This document shows positions 28,321-36,446 of a stretch of DNA of 64,000 nucleotides, in pieces. The position numbers and the translations under genes are program-made. Numbering within the stretch: position 1 is the stretch's first letter; the number at the start of each line of letters is the position of its first letter. Where the stretch lies: assembly GCA_020853775.1 (NCBI GenBank), contig JADYYH010000078.1:1-64000 (forward strand), written 5' to 3'. The notes below the pieces were generated by a model. That model saw only the letters and a program-made list of their open reading frames with translations. It was not told the origin of the DNA and did no database searches. The DNA comes from Nitrospira sp. GTDB lineage: Bacteria; Nitrospirota; Nitrospiria; Nitrospirales; Nitrospiraceae.

Positions 28321-29684
28321 TCGTTGATGACGAACAGGGCCTGCGCGATGTCCTGAGCATCATGCTGAAGCGGGCCGGTTATGCCGTGACCGTGGCCTCG
28401 GATGGTGAGGAAGCGATCGCGCAGCTTCAAAAGGAGATTTTTGATCTGGTCATCACCGATCTCAAGATGCCGAAAGTGGGTGGCCTCGACGTGCTCAAGG
28501 CCGTCAAGGCGTCCTCGCCCGACACCGTCGTCTTGATGATTACCGCCTTCGCCTCGGCCGAATCGGCGGTGGAAGCGATGAAGCATGGGGCCTACGACTA
28601 TCTCACCAAGCCGTTTCAGGTCGATGAAGTGCAGCTGATCATCCGCAACGCGATCGAGCGGCGCCGATTGTCGACCGAGAACATGCTTTTGAAGCGCGAA
28701 TTGGCCAGTCAGTCCTCGTTTTCCCAGATCGTCGGCCAAAGCGAAGCCATGCAAAAGGTCTACGATGTCATCAAGAAAGTGGCCGATTCCAAGAGCAATG
28801 TGTTGATCGGCGGGGAAAGCGGGACGGGCAAGGAACTGGTGGCGCGAGCCATTCATTTCAACAGCGCGCGCGCCTCCATGCCGTTCGTTACCGTCAATTG
28901 CAGCGCGGTGCCGGAAACATTGCTGGAGAGCGAACTGTTCGGCCATATGAAGGGGGCCTTCACCGGCGCGATTTCAAACAAGGCGGGGCTCTTCGAAGTG
29001 GCGAACGGCGGCACGATCTTTCTCGACGAAATCGGTGATACCACGCCGGCGATTCAGGTCAAATTGTTGCGCGTCATTCAGGAGCGGGAGTTTCGGCGGG
29101 TCGGTGGAACGCAGGACGTGAAAGTGGATGTGCGTATCGTGGCGGCGACGAATCGTGATCTGGAAAAGGCCGTCGCCGAAGGCGCGTTTCGTGAAGACCT
29201 GTACTACCGGCTCGATGTGATCCCGATCAGGCTCCCGCCGCTGCGCATGCGCACGGGCGACATTCCGCTATTGAGCCAACATTTTCTGGAGAAATTTTCC
29301 AAGGAAAGTGGTAAACCAGTGCCGACGATGAGCCAGGAGGCCATGCGCGTGCTGTTGGCGCATGAGTGGCGGGGCAACGTTCGTGAGTTAGAGAACGTGG
29401 TCGAACGTGTCGTGGCCTTCACCACGGGATCGTCGGTGACGGATGCGGATATTCGCGGCTGGCTCCATAAACCGGTGAACACCCAGCAGGCAGTGCCGTC
29501 GGAATTGCCGGAAGACGGCCTGGATCTTGAGGGATTGATCAACACGATCGAGAAGGATCTGCTGTTGAAAGCACTGGAGCGGAGCCAGTGGGTCAAAAAA
29601 CGCGCCGCGCGGTTGTTGCGGTTGAATACCCGGTCGTTCCGGTACCGTCTCGAAAAATATGAAATCAAAGGAGGCCGGGATTAG
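28305..29684 (+). CDS. pilR: Sigma-54-dependent response regulator PilR
   Basis: NtrC-family activator of sigma-54 promoters. The receiver domain (1-120) has the phospho-acceptor D52 (VITDLKMP). The AAA+ domain has Walker A G170-ESGTGKE177, the sigma-54-contacting GAFTGA loop (218-223) and Walker B GTIFLDEIG (236-244). A Fis-type helix-turn-helix closes the protein (KKRAARLLRLNTRSFRYRLEKY). The length is 459 residues. It starts at GTG 28305 with GAGGGAAGGG upstream, inside the end of pilS, implying coupled synthesis of the pair. Confidence 0.88.
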   Translation: MEKILVVDDEQGLRDVLSIMLKRAGYAVTVASDGEEAIAQLQKEIFDLVITDLKMPKVGGLDVLKAVKASSPDTVVLMITAFASAESAVEAMKHGAYDYLTKPFQVDEVQLIIRNAIERRRLSTENMLLKRELASQSSFSQIVGQSEAMQKVYDVIKKVADSKSNVLIGGESGTGKELVARAIHFNSARASMPFVTVNCSAVPETLLESELFGHMKGAFTGAISNKAGLFEVANGGTIFLDEIGDTTPAIQVKLLRVIQEREFRRVGGTQDVKVDVRIVAATNRDLEKAVAEGAFREDLYYRLDVIPIRLPPLRMRTGDIPLLSQHFLEKFSKESGKPVPTMSQEAMRVLLAHEWRGNVRELENVVERVVAFTTGSSVTDADIRGWLHKPVNTQQAVPSELPEDGLDLEGLINTIEKDLLLKALERSQWVKKRAARLLRLNTRSFRYRLEKYEIKGGRD

Positions 29685-29704
29685 CGCCGCCCAGTCAGCT
29701 GCGA

Positions 29705-30604
29705 GTGAACTCTACTAGCCTGCGTGTTCTGACTCCTGCCAAAGTCAATCTCATCCTCCGGGTGCTCGAACGACGGCCTGACGGTTTCCATACCATTTGG
29801 TCACTGATGCATACGGTGGGGCTCAACGATGAGTTGACCCTCACGATGCGGCCCGCCGCCGCGTCGCGTATCACTTTGCGCTGTGACCAGGCCACCCTTG
29901 CTGTGGATCAGACCAATCTCGTGTACCGGGCCGCCGACCTCGTACTGGCGCGAGTCGATCGGGCGATCGACCTTTCCATCAGCCTGACCAAGCGCATTCC
30001 GATGGGCGCCGGACTGGGGGGAGGCAGCAGTGACGCGGCCGCAACGATTCTGGGCCTGACTCGATTGCTGGGCGTGGAGTGGTCGGTCGAGCAGATGGCC
30101 GAAGTCGGACAGCAGCTGGGAAGCGATGTGCCCTTCTTTTTTGTAGGGCCTGCCGCCTGTGTGAGGGGACGAGGCGAGCATGTCCGTCCCATCCGGCTCA
30201 CAGGCGAGCGGTGGATTGTGCTGGTGAATCCAGGATTTCCTGTCGCGACCAAATGGGCCTATCAGCAGTTGGCTGCCACCCGCTCGGGTGTGCGTCCGCT
30301 CTCGGCGGCGGTGTTGGCCTTGGATCACCGCTCCGAGCTGGATTGGTCGGAGGTCATTCCGATGGTGGAAAACGATTTTGAAGGGCCGGTGTTTGCCCAA
30401 CACCCGGTGCTGGCGCAGATCAAGAGCCAACTGCTCAGTTTGGGAGCCGAGGTTGCGCTGTTATCCGGAAGTGGTGCGACGATGTTCGGAGTGTTTAAAG
30501 GCCAGTCCGCTGCCCAGCAGGCCGCCCATGAATGCGCCCGCAATCCAGGAATGGCGGCCTATGCCGTGCCGGCAACCGGCGTTCCATCGACGACCGTCTT
30601 GTGA
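29705..30604 (+). CDS. ispE: 4-diphosphocytidyl-2-C-methyl-D-erythritol kinase
   Basis: GHMP kinase of the non-mevalonate (MEP) isoprenoid pathway, phosphorylating CDP-methylerythritol. It has the N-terminal APAKVNL-like TPAKVNLILRVLERRPDGFH, the phosphate loop PMGAGLGGGSSDAAATI, SDVPFFFVGPAACVRGRG and the C-terminal LLSGSGATMFGVF. The length is 299 residues. It starts at GTG 29705, 20 nt after pilR. The usual pairing with prs downstream is preserved, though 295 bp and a separate promoter lie between them. Confidence 0.94.
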   Translation: MNSTSLRVLTPAKVNLILRVLERRPDGFHTIWSLMHTVGLNDELTLTMRPAAASRITLRCDQATLAVDQTNLVYRAADLVLARVDRAIDLSISLTKRIPMGAGLGGGSSDAAATILGLTRLLGVEWSVEQMAEVGQQLGSDVPFFFVGPAACVRGRGEHVRPIRLTGERWIVLVNPGFPVATKWAYQQLAATRSGVRPLSAAVLALDHRSELDWSEVIPMVENDFEGPVFAQHPVLAQIKSQLLSLGAEVALLSGSGATMFGVFKGQSAAQQAAHECARNPGMAAYAVPATGVPSTTVL

Positions 30605-30722
30605 GCGATGAACGGAAGTCGACGATTGCTGGCCCTGCCGATCAGTCAGGGCGATCCTCCGCGGCACCATAGTCGTTGCCGGCCATCACTGACCGGTGAG
30701 GCCCGTCGCGTGCCGCAGATTG

Positions 30723-30752
30723 TTGACAACTTCCCAGGCTTTTCGTTAATGT
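30723..30752 (+). promoter_or_regulatory. Promoter of prs
   Basis: TTGACA (30723-30728), an 18-bp spacer and TAATGT (30747-30752). The transcript would carry a leader of about 140 nt before prs. That leader contains a small possible hairpin (TCCTG 30779-30783 with CAGGA 30799-30803). The rest of the gap 30605-30899 shows no gene and no tRNA. Confidence 0.5.
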
Positions 30753-30899
30753 GCTGAGCTTCGGTAGGCGTCCTCTTGTCCTGACAGTGCCAGGTCGGCA
30801 GGATGAATAAGCGGTCTGTTCCGTGCCCACCGTTCCAGACGAACTCGATACGCACCGTTACAGCATCGGCATCGCCACGTACCGCATCGAAGGGGTGGA

Positions 30900-31841
30900 A
30901 TGAACAGGGAACTCAAGCTCTTTTCGGGCAACGCCAATCCTGCGCTTGCGCGCGCGATCGGCACGTATCTCGACTTGCCCATCGGCGCGGCCACGGTTTC
31001 TTCGTTCAGTGACGGGGAAATTCGGGTACGCATCGAAGAGAATGTACGCGGGGCGGACGTGTTTCTCATCCAGTCCTGTTGCGCGCCGGTCAATGATTCG
31101 ATCATGGAAATGCTCATCATGATCGATGCCCTCAAGCGTTCGTCGGCCAACCGCATTACCGCAGTCATCCCGTATTTCGGGTATGCCCGACAGGATCGTA
31201 AGGATCAGCCGCGCGTGCCGATCTCCGCCAAACTGGTGGCAGACCTCATTACCACCGCCGGCTCAGACCGGGTGCTGACGATGGATCTCCATGCCAGCCA
31301 GATACAGGGTTTTTTCAATATTCCCGTGGATAATCTCTACGCCTTACCGGTGCTGTTGGATTACATCACCAAACGGAGAATAGAAGATTTGGTCGTGGTG
31401 TCGCCTGACGCAGGCGGCGTGGAACGTGCCCGGGCCTTTGCCAAACGTCTTCAAGCCAATCTCGCCATTATCGACAAACGGCGGGAAGGACCGAACCAGG
31501 CCCAGGTGATGAATATTATCGGTGATGTGCAGGGAAAGAGCGCCTTGCTGCTCGACGATATGATCGATACCGCCGGCACCATTGTGCAAGGGGCTCAGGC
31601 TTGTCTGGATAAAGGCGCGCGAGAAGTGTGGGCCGGTTGTTCGCACGGAGTCTTGTCGGGGCCCGCGTTGGAGCGTCTCCAGCAATCCGGACTGACGGAC
31701 GTGCTGGTGACCGATTCGATCCCCTTGCGCGGCAAGGAGTTGACGTGTCCGAAGTTGAAATTGTTGTCTGTGGCGCCGCTATTCGGTGAAGCCATCAGGC
31801 GTATCCATGAGGATGAATCAGTGAGTTCGTTATTCGTGTAG
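30900..31841 (+). CDS. prs: Ribose-phosphate pyrophosphokinase
   Basis: Makes phosphoribosyl pyrophosphate from ribose 5-phosphate and ATP for nucleotide, histidine and tryptophan synthesis. Seen: [32 protein letters not shown]-binding [14 protein letters not shown], the divalent-cation site [12 protein letters not shown] and the PRPP loop [13 protein letters not shown]. The length is 313 residues, normal for class I. GGGGTGGA precedes the ATG. rplY follows after 37 nt and pth after that, a conserved neighbourhood. Confidence 0.96.
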   Translation: MNRELKLFSGNANPALARAIGTYLDLPIGAATVSSFSDGEIRVRIEENVRGADVFLIQSCCAPVNDSIMEMLIMIDALKRSSANRITAVIPYFGYARQDRKDQPRVPISAKLVADLITTAGSDRVLTMDLHASQIQGFFNIPVDNLYALPVLLDYITKRRIEDLVVVSPDAGGVERARAFAKRLQANLAIIDKRREGPNQAQVMNIIGDVQGKSALLLDDMIDTAGTIVQGAQACLDKGAREVWAGCSHGVLSGPALERLQQSGLTDVLVTDSIPLRGKELTCPKLKLLSVAPLFGEAIRRIHEDESVSSLFV

Positions 31842-31878
31842 GCCGTCCGCGTGGAGCGACAGGTCGAGGAGGAGCATC

Positions 31879-32646
31879 ATGAAATTCGAATTAACCGTTG
31901 AAAGCAGAGAAGGTGGAGGCAAAGGCCCAGCGCGTCAACTTCGTCGGGCCGGTCGCGTTCCGGCGGTCCTGTATGGGCAGGGGGAATGTCTCCTGCTGTC
32001 CGTCAAGCCGGATGAACTAGTCAAAGTTTTACGCTCCCAAGCCGGATCCACGGCGCTCATCTCTCTCACGATCAACGGAGCGAAAAGCAAGCCCAACCGG
32101 ACGGCTCTGTTGCGGGACTTCCAGGTGGATCCGATCGCCGGAAGCGTGCTGCACGCAGACTTCTTTGAAGTCGCCATGGATAAGCCGATTCGCGTGAAGG
32201 TTCCGATCCATTTGACCGGCGGTCAGCCGATCGGCCTGAAAGAAGGCGGCGTGTTGCATCAGGCGTTGCGTGAACTGCACGTCGAATGTCTGCCCTCTGT
32301 CTTGCCGGATTTCATCGGCATCGATGCCTCGCAATTGCAGATCAATGAAGGCATCCATCTCAAGGATATTCCGAAGACGGAAGGCTTGCGCTTCCTCGAT
32401 GATCCCGATCACATGGTCGTGAGTGTGGCGGCGCCGATGACCGATGCGAAGTTGGAATCCTTGCTCGCCACCGGTGCAGCCGGGGCTGAAGGCGCTAAGG
32501 AACCGGAAGTGGCGGCCAAAGGCAAGGCAGCGGCGGAAGGTGCGGCTGGAGCGGAAGCAGGCAAGGCGGGTGATGCCAAGGCCGGGGCGGCAGCGCCCAA
32601 AGCCGGGGCGGCTCCAGCCAAGAAGGAACCAGAGAAGAAGAAGTAG
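31879..32646 (+). CDS. rplY: Large ribosomal subunit protein bL25, Ctc/TL5 form
   Basis: 5S rRNA-binding ribosomal protein of the long Ctc/TL5 type. The N-terminal L25 domain (about 1-95; GPARQLRRAGRVPAVLYG) is followed by the TL5 beta domain (about 96-185; LHADFFEVAMDKPIRVKVPI). The last 60 or so residues form an Ala/Gly/Lys/Glu-rich low-complexity tail ending KKEPEKKK, longer than usual. GAGGAGGAGC provides a strong ribosome site. The gene lies between prs and pth as in many bacteria. Confidence 0.93.
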   Translation: MKFELTVESREGGGKGPARQLRRAGRVPAVLYGQGECLLLSVKPDELVKVLRSQAGSTALISLTINGAKSKPNRTALLRDFQVDPIAGSVLHADFFEVAMDKPIRVKVPIHLTGGQPIGLKEGGVLHQALRELHVECLPSVLPDFIGIDASQLQINEGIHLKDIPKTEGLRFLDDPDHMVVSVAAPMTDAKLESLLATGAAGAEGAKEPEVAAKGKAAAEGAAGAEAGKAGDAKAGAAAPKAGAAPAKKEPEKKK

Positions 32647-32651
32647 TCGCG

Positions 32652-33230
32652 TTGCGCCTTCTCGTTGGATTAGGCAATCCCGGAGCCGAGTATGCCGAGA
32701 CGCGGCACAATATCGGCTGCTGGGTGATCGAACGGGCGGCGGCGCGATGGTCGATACGTCTCACCAGGAAGGGCGCGACCCAGCGAGGCTCGGGTCGCGC
32801 CGGTTCCAAACTCGTCGAGCTGGCCGAAACGCTCGACTGGATGAATCTCAGCGGTCCCCCCCTCAAAGGTCTCCTTCGCGAACTTGGTCTGACGCCCGAG
32901 TCCGTGGTGGTCGTGCATGACGATCTGGATCTGGAACCAGGTCGATTGCGGATCAGGCAGGACGGCGGTAGCGGCGGTCACAATGGAATCAAATCGATCA
33001 TCGAAGCCTTGGGCACTCCCAGGTTTGTCCGCTTGAAGGTTGGTGTGGGGCGCCCCGCGCCGCGGCAGGACTCCGCCGACTATGTCCTGGAGCCTGTCTC
33101 GCCGGAAGAGCGGGCCCTGTATGCCCCCTGCCTTGATCGAGCCGTCGATGCGCTTGAATTACTCTTGAATCGTGATGTCGCCACGGCGATGAACCAGTTC
33201 AACGTGCGGGAAAAGCTCGACGACAAGTGA
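32652..33230 (+). CDS. pth: Peptidyl-tRNA hydrolase
   Basis: Releases peptides from prematurely dissociated peptidyl-tRNA. N-terminal LLVGLGNPGAEYAETRHNIG contains the catalytic histidine and the conserved asparagine; also VVHDDLDLEPGRLRIRQDGGSGGHNGIKSI-type segments and GVGRPAPRQD. The length is 192 residues. It begins at TTG 32652, only 5 nt after the rplY stop, using the purine-rich 3' end of rplY as ribosome site. Confidence 0.94.
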   Translation: MRLLVGLGNPGAEYAETRHNIGCWVIERAAARWSIRLTRKGATQRGSGRAGSKLVELAETLDWMNLSGPPLKGLLRELGLTPESVVVVHDDLDLEPGRLRIRQDGGSGGHNGIKSIIEALGTPRFVRLKVGVGRPAPRQDSADYVLEPVSPEERALYAPCLDRAVDALELLLNRDVATAMNQFNVREKLDDK

Positions 33231-33354
33231 GCCGTGACCGGTATCCTCTCTGCTGTTCGGATCACTTGCCGTCTCCATCGCCATCTGTCCGTCGGCAGCA
33301 GTGCATGATCTCCCTATGGTAGAGTGAATTATTCGCGGCACTTTGGGAGCCATC

Positions 33355-34560
33355 ATGACGACGCCACTTCGATTGCCTCTCTCACTCGCAGCGTTTGACC
33401 TATCTCCTGATCGCGGCTTTCTGCCTGCGACCGACCCGCTGGACCAGCTTCCTGACGAGCCGATCGTCAATCGGATCGGGACGGAGCTGCCGAAGTTGCT
33501 CACCGCCCGACAATTCCGCAATTGTATCCAGGATCGGTCGGAAATCATGGGCGCGGTGCCGGACGATTGGGGGCTCGATGTCTTTCGTTCTGCCATGCGG
33601 ACGCTGTCGTTTGCCGGCCATGCCTATGTGTGGGAGAACCCAGACTCTCCGGCTGACAGATTGCCGGCTAGTATCGCTGTCCCTTGGTACCGCATTGCGC
33701 AGCAACTCGGTCGTCCGCCCGTCCTGTCGTACGCCTCCTATGCGTTGCACAACTGGCGCCGGCTCGATGTGCACAAGCCGATTGCGCTGGGCAACATCGT
33801 GCTCCTCCAGAATTTTCTCGGCGGGCTCGATGAAGAATGGTTTGTGTTGATCCACATTGATATCGAGGCGAAGGTCGGCCTGGGGTTGCAGGGATTGGTT
33901 CATGCGCAGAATGCCGCACAGGCGGATGATGCGGAAGCCGTGTTGGCCGGGTTACAGGCGCTCGCCGTCGCGCAAGAGGCGATGCGGGAGACGCTCCTTC
34001 GGACGCCGGAACGATGCGACCCCTACATTTATTACAGTCGCGTGCGACCCTATATCCATGGATGGAAAAACAGTCCGTCATTGCCACAGGGGGTGATCTA
34101 CGAAGGGGTCACGGACTACGCTGAACGGCCGCAACAATTCCGCGGAGAAACCGGCTCGCAAAGTTCCATCGTGCCGGCGCTGGATGCCGGCCTTGGTGTT
34201 GTCCATGCCGACGATCCGCTGACGCAATACCTGGTGGAGATGCGTGACTATATGCCGCCGCGCCATCGCGCGTTTGTGTCCGCGCTGGAAGCCCGTATAG
34301 ACGGGCAACAGCGCCCATTGCTCTATGGATATGCTCGCGATCGTAAAGCGACGAATCCCCGATTATGGAAGGCGTTCTGCGCCTGCGTGGACCTGCTGGC
34401 CCAATTCCGCGACATTCATGTCGGCTATGCCGAACGGTATATCTTCCGCCAGCATCAGTCGCATGCCAGCAATCCGACCTCAGTGGGCACAGGTGGGACG
34501 CCGTTCATGCCTTATCTGAATAAACATCTCGAGGAGACCAAGCACCTCATCCAGGACTGA
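33355..34560 (+). CDS. Indoleamine 2,3-dioxygenase family heme protein
   Basis: Resembles indoleamine 2,3-dioxygenases, cytoplasmic heme enzymes that open the indole ring of tryptophan to N-formylkynurenine. Seen: SYASYALHNWRRLD (like the YADCVLANW region), VLIHIDIEAKVGLGLQG, YEGVTDYAERPQQFRGETG with QSSIVPALDAGLG (the substrate-site RGxxGxQSS segment), MRDYMPPRHRAFVSALE, and FRDIHVGYAERYIF with the expected proximal heme histidine. The C-terminal GTGGTPFMPYL matches the family GTGGT loop. The length is about 401 residues. ATG 33355 has GGGAG upstream. No kynurenine-pathway neighbour is present, so activity on tryptophan is inference; bacterial members may have other substrates. Confidence 0.8.
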   Translation: MTTPLRLPLSLAAFDLSPDRGFLPATDPLDQLPDEPIVNRIGTELPKLLTARQFRNCIQDRSEIMGAVPDDWGLDVFRSAMRTLSFAGHAYVWENPDSPADRLPASIAVPWYRIAQQLGRPPVLSYASYALHNWRRLDVHKPIALGNIVLLQNFLGGLDEEWFVLIHIDIEAKVGLGLQGLVHAQNAAQADDAEAVLAGLQALAVAQEAMRETLLRTPERCDPYIYYSRVRPYIHGWKNSPSLPQGVIYEGVTDYAERPQQFRGETGSQSSIVPALDAGLGVVHADDPLTQYLVEMRDYMPPRHRAFVSALEARIDGQQRPLLYGYARDRKATNPRLWKAFCACVDLLAQFRDIHVGYAERYIFRQHQSHASNPTSVGTGGTPFMPYLNKHLEETKHLIQD

Positions 34561-34651
34561 GTGCGATGGTACAGTCTACGTGCCGTTGTTTCAGGCTGGA
34601 ATAACGGCAACAGACTCCGTACACTGCGTGCGTGCCGATGTCATTCGACGT

Positions 34652-34864
34652 ATGCGCAAACCCGGCGAACCCATTTACCTTCGAGTCCACCTGATCGCGT
34701 TGGCGTTGGTCCTGCTCGCCACGGTGGCGCTGCCTCGGGCAGCGGAGTTTTTTCTCGGCCCTCTCAGCTTCGGTACCCGCGCGCTGGCGGGGATCGCGAT
34801 TGCCGTTGCGGGTGGCATTGCGCTGTACCTCCTCTATAATTCTTCTGCCAGAAACGAGCCCTAG
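34652..34864 (+). CDS. Small membrane protein of unknown function
   Basis: A 70-residue protein with two predicted membrane helices (about 10-30, LIALALVLLATVALPRAAEF; and about 38-60, ALAGIAIAVAGGIALYLLY) and a short polar end (NSSARNEP). I recognise no family. The start is uncertain: an in-frame GTG at 34580 would add 24 residues. It lies downstream of the dioxygenase gene with a 91-nt gap and could be co-transcribed. Confidence 0.5.
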   Translation: MRKPGEPIYLRVHLIALALVLLATVALPRAAEFFLGPLSFGTRALAGIAIAVAGGIALYLLYNSSARNEP

Positions 34865-34870
34865 CAGTCA

Positions 34871-34885
34871 GGAGGACTCTCCTCC
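34871..34885 (+). terminator. Short perfect hairpin, possible terminator
   Basis: GGAGGA (34871-34876) pairs with TCCTCC (34880-34885) over a 3-nt loop, 6 nt after the small membrane protein. No T-run follows, so termination is uncertain. Confidence 0.3.
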
Positions 34886-35033
34886 GCTTGCACGGCAGTG
34901 TGGCTGAATCGAATCGATCTATTCTACATTGATCCTGTCTCTCGCCCGAGAACCCCGCACTGACCGTACTTGTAATTCGACATCACGGAAGTCAGAACAG
35001 CAAAGTTGTCCAGTCTTCTGCGCGCCGAGCGCC

Positions 35034-35042
35034 TGTTATGAT
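35034..35042 (+). promoter_or_regulatory. Extended -10 promoter before the beta-barrel gene
   Basis: TGTTATGAT (35034-35042) combines a near-consensus -10 with the TGn extension; no good -35 is seen at the expected distance. It is placed about 32 nt before the start of the outer-membrane protein gene. Confidence 0.4.
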
Positions 35043-35074
35043 CGAGATAAGCCTCGCCCATGGAGTACGTCACC

Positions 35075-35713
35075 ATGGTATGGACGATTTGTACGCGCAG
35101 CTGGGTCCCGATAGTCGCCTCATTGTCACTGCTCCTTCTCGCTCCTGTCGCAACCCGGGCTGAATGGTATGCGGCTGCTCAGCTCGGCGTGAATTTCGCC
35201 GATCCCCTCCGCAATGTTCGCGGCAGCGGTTCCCTCGCCGGGTTGGAGGCGCCCAATTTCAATCTGAAAACCAGTCCTGCGTTCGGCGGCAAAGTGGGGC
35301 TGTTTCCCAATCACGGGATCCTGGGAATCGAATTGGATGTTTCCCACAGCACTCCGCACATCAAAAATCTGGACGATATCCCGGGCATTCATCTCTCCGT
35401 GACCAACATCGGCCCCAGCGTGGTCTTGCGGTATCCAGGCATGACCTGGCAACCCTATCTCGGAGGCGGGCCGGCCATCCTGGTCGCGCATCTTGGCCGA
35501 TCTTCAACCACGGAACGTGATACCCAAGTGTCGTTTGGGGCCAATGTGCTGGTCGGTGTGCGGGCGTTCGTCACGCCCAGGGTGGCGCTGTTTACCGAAT
35601 ATAAGTATACCGATTCGACGTTTCGTTTCGGCGGCGCGTTCGGGCCGGTTGGGGGATTCGACGGGACCTATCGAGCCCATCAGCTGTTCATGGGCCTGTC
35701 CTACCACTTTTAA
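35075..35713 (+). CDS. Outer-membrane beta-barrel protein
   Basis: Exported protein of 212 residues. Residues 1-29 are a signal peptide (SWVPIVASLSLLLLAPVATRA, cleavage before EW). The mature part shows alternating hydrophobic strands typical of an eight-stranded OmpA/OmpW-like barrel (WYAAAQLGVNFADPL; GGKVGLFP; SFGANVLVGVRAFVTPRVALFTEYKY) and ends in aromatic YHF, the outer-membrane assembly signal. ATG 35075 is chosen over 35060 because GGAG lies 9 nt upstream. Substrate and function are unknown. It precedes two lipoprotein genes, 10 nt from the first. Confidence 0.72.
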   Translation: MVWTICTRSWVPIVASLSLLLLAPVATRAEWYAAAQLGVNFADPLRNVRGSGSLAGLEAPNFNLKTSPAFGGKVGLFPNHGILGIELDVSHSTPHIKNLDDIPGIHLSVTNIGPSVVLRYPGMTWQPYLGGGPAILVAHLGRSSTTERDTQVSFGANVLVGVRAFVTPRVALFTEYKYTDSTFRFGGAFGPVGGFDGTYRAHQLFMGLSYHF

Positions 35714-35723
35714 GAGGCGTGTC

Positions 35724-36023
35724 ATGACGCGGTCCATCGTCTGGTTTTGTCTGGCGGGCATCCTGCTCTTCACGGCGGGATGTGCGGAGTCGTTGCATCA
35801 GGGGCAGCGACATGCAGGATGGAGTCACCGGTCGAATACCGGATATGCAGACGGATCAGCCTACGGGGGCGCAGGATATTGGTGGTACCCCTTCGGCTAC
35901 TATGGCCCTGGTTACGGGTGGTATGGAGGCGGCTACGGCGGAAGCCGACAATCGACGAGTGGGTCGGCGCATCGTCCAACGCCGCCGGATAACGCGCCGC
36001 CCCAGTTTCAGAAGCAGTATTGA
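35724..36023 (+). CDS. Gly/Tyr-rich lipoprotein
   Basis: A 99-residue lipoprotein precursor: signal peptide with lipobox LFTAGC (lipidated Cys about residue 18). The mature part is rich in Gly, Tyr and Trp (YWWYPFGYYGPGYGWYGGGY) and ends PPDNAPPQFQKQY. It is related to the next gene, which has the same plan and a similar C-terminus. Gly/Tyr/Trp-rich sequences suggest a flexible surface or adhesive role, or aromatic stacking; this is inference. It is likely co-transcribed with the beta-barrel gene. Confidence 0.65.
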   Translation: MTRSIVWFCLAGILLFTAGCAESLHQGQRHAGWSHRSNTGYADGSAYGGAGYWWYPFGYYGPGYGWYGGGYGGSRQSTSGSAHRPTPPDNAPPQFQKQY

Positions 36024-36044
36024 CTTGGAGAGGCGATCAACGTG

Positions 36045-36446
36045 ATGCACAGACGAAATGTAATTCCGCATGGAGCAGCCAGTATGCGCCTCAGCGCATG
36101 CGCCATAGCGTTCTGTGTGATGGCCTTGATGTCGGCCTGCGCCCAATCAGTGCATCAAACGCAACGGCTGGCCCAGCAAGACTTCATGCTCGATCCCGGA
36201 TATGCGGGCGCCCAACAGTACTCCTATTGGTCTGGGCCTGGGTACGGATATGGCCTTGGATACGGGGCCGGGTATTGGGGCGGGCCGCTGGGATACTATG
36301 GGTACGGTGGACCGTACGGCCCGCTGGGATTTGGCTGGTACGGTGGTTATGGGGGCTTCGGGGCAGGACGTTCACCAGGCGCTGTCTCGGGGCCACGTCC
36401 GACACCGCCGCCTCACGCGCCCCCGCAATTCAGGAAGAAGTACTGA
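36045..36446 (+). CDS. Gly/Tyr-rich lipoprotein, paralogue of the preceding gene
   Basis: A 133-residue lipoprotein precursor. After a long n-region the signal peptide ends in lipobox LMSAC; Met at 36084 (MRLSACAIAFCVMALMSAC) is a plausible alternative start. The mature part is dominated by Gly/Tyr repeats (GYGYGLGYGAGYWGGPLGYY) and ends PPPHAPPQFRKKY, parallel to PPDNAPPQFQKQY in the previous gene, indicating tandem duplication. Both proteins also share an SxHQxQR segment after the lipidated Cys. Function unknown. Confidence 0.65.
   Translation: MHRRNVIPHGAASMRLSACAIAFCVMALMSACAQSVHQTQRLAQQDFMLDPGYAGAQQYSYWSGPGYGYGLGYGAGYWGGPLGYYGYGGPYGPLGFGWYGGYGGFGAGRSPGAVSGPRPTPPPHAPPQFRKKY

Noticed and set aside
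30605-30899. tRNA gene or riboswitch upstream of prs
   Set aside because: No cloverleaf, acceptor CCA or known riboswitch core could be drawn; only a promoter and a weak hairpin are visible.
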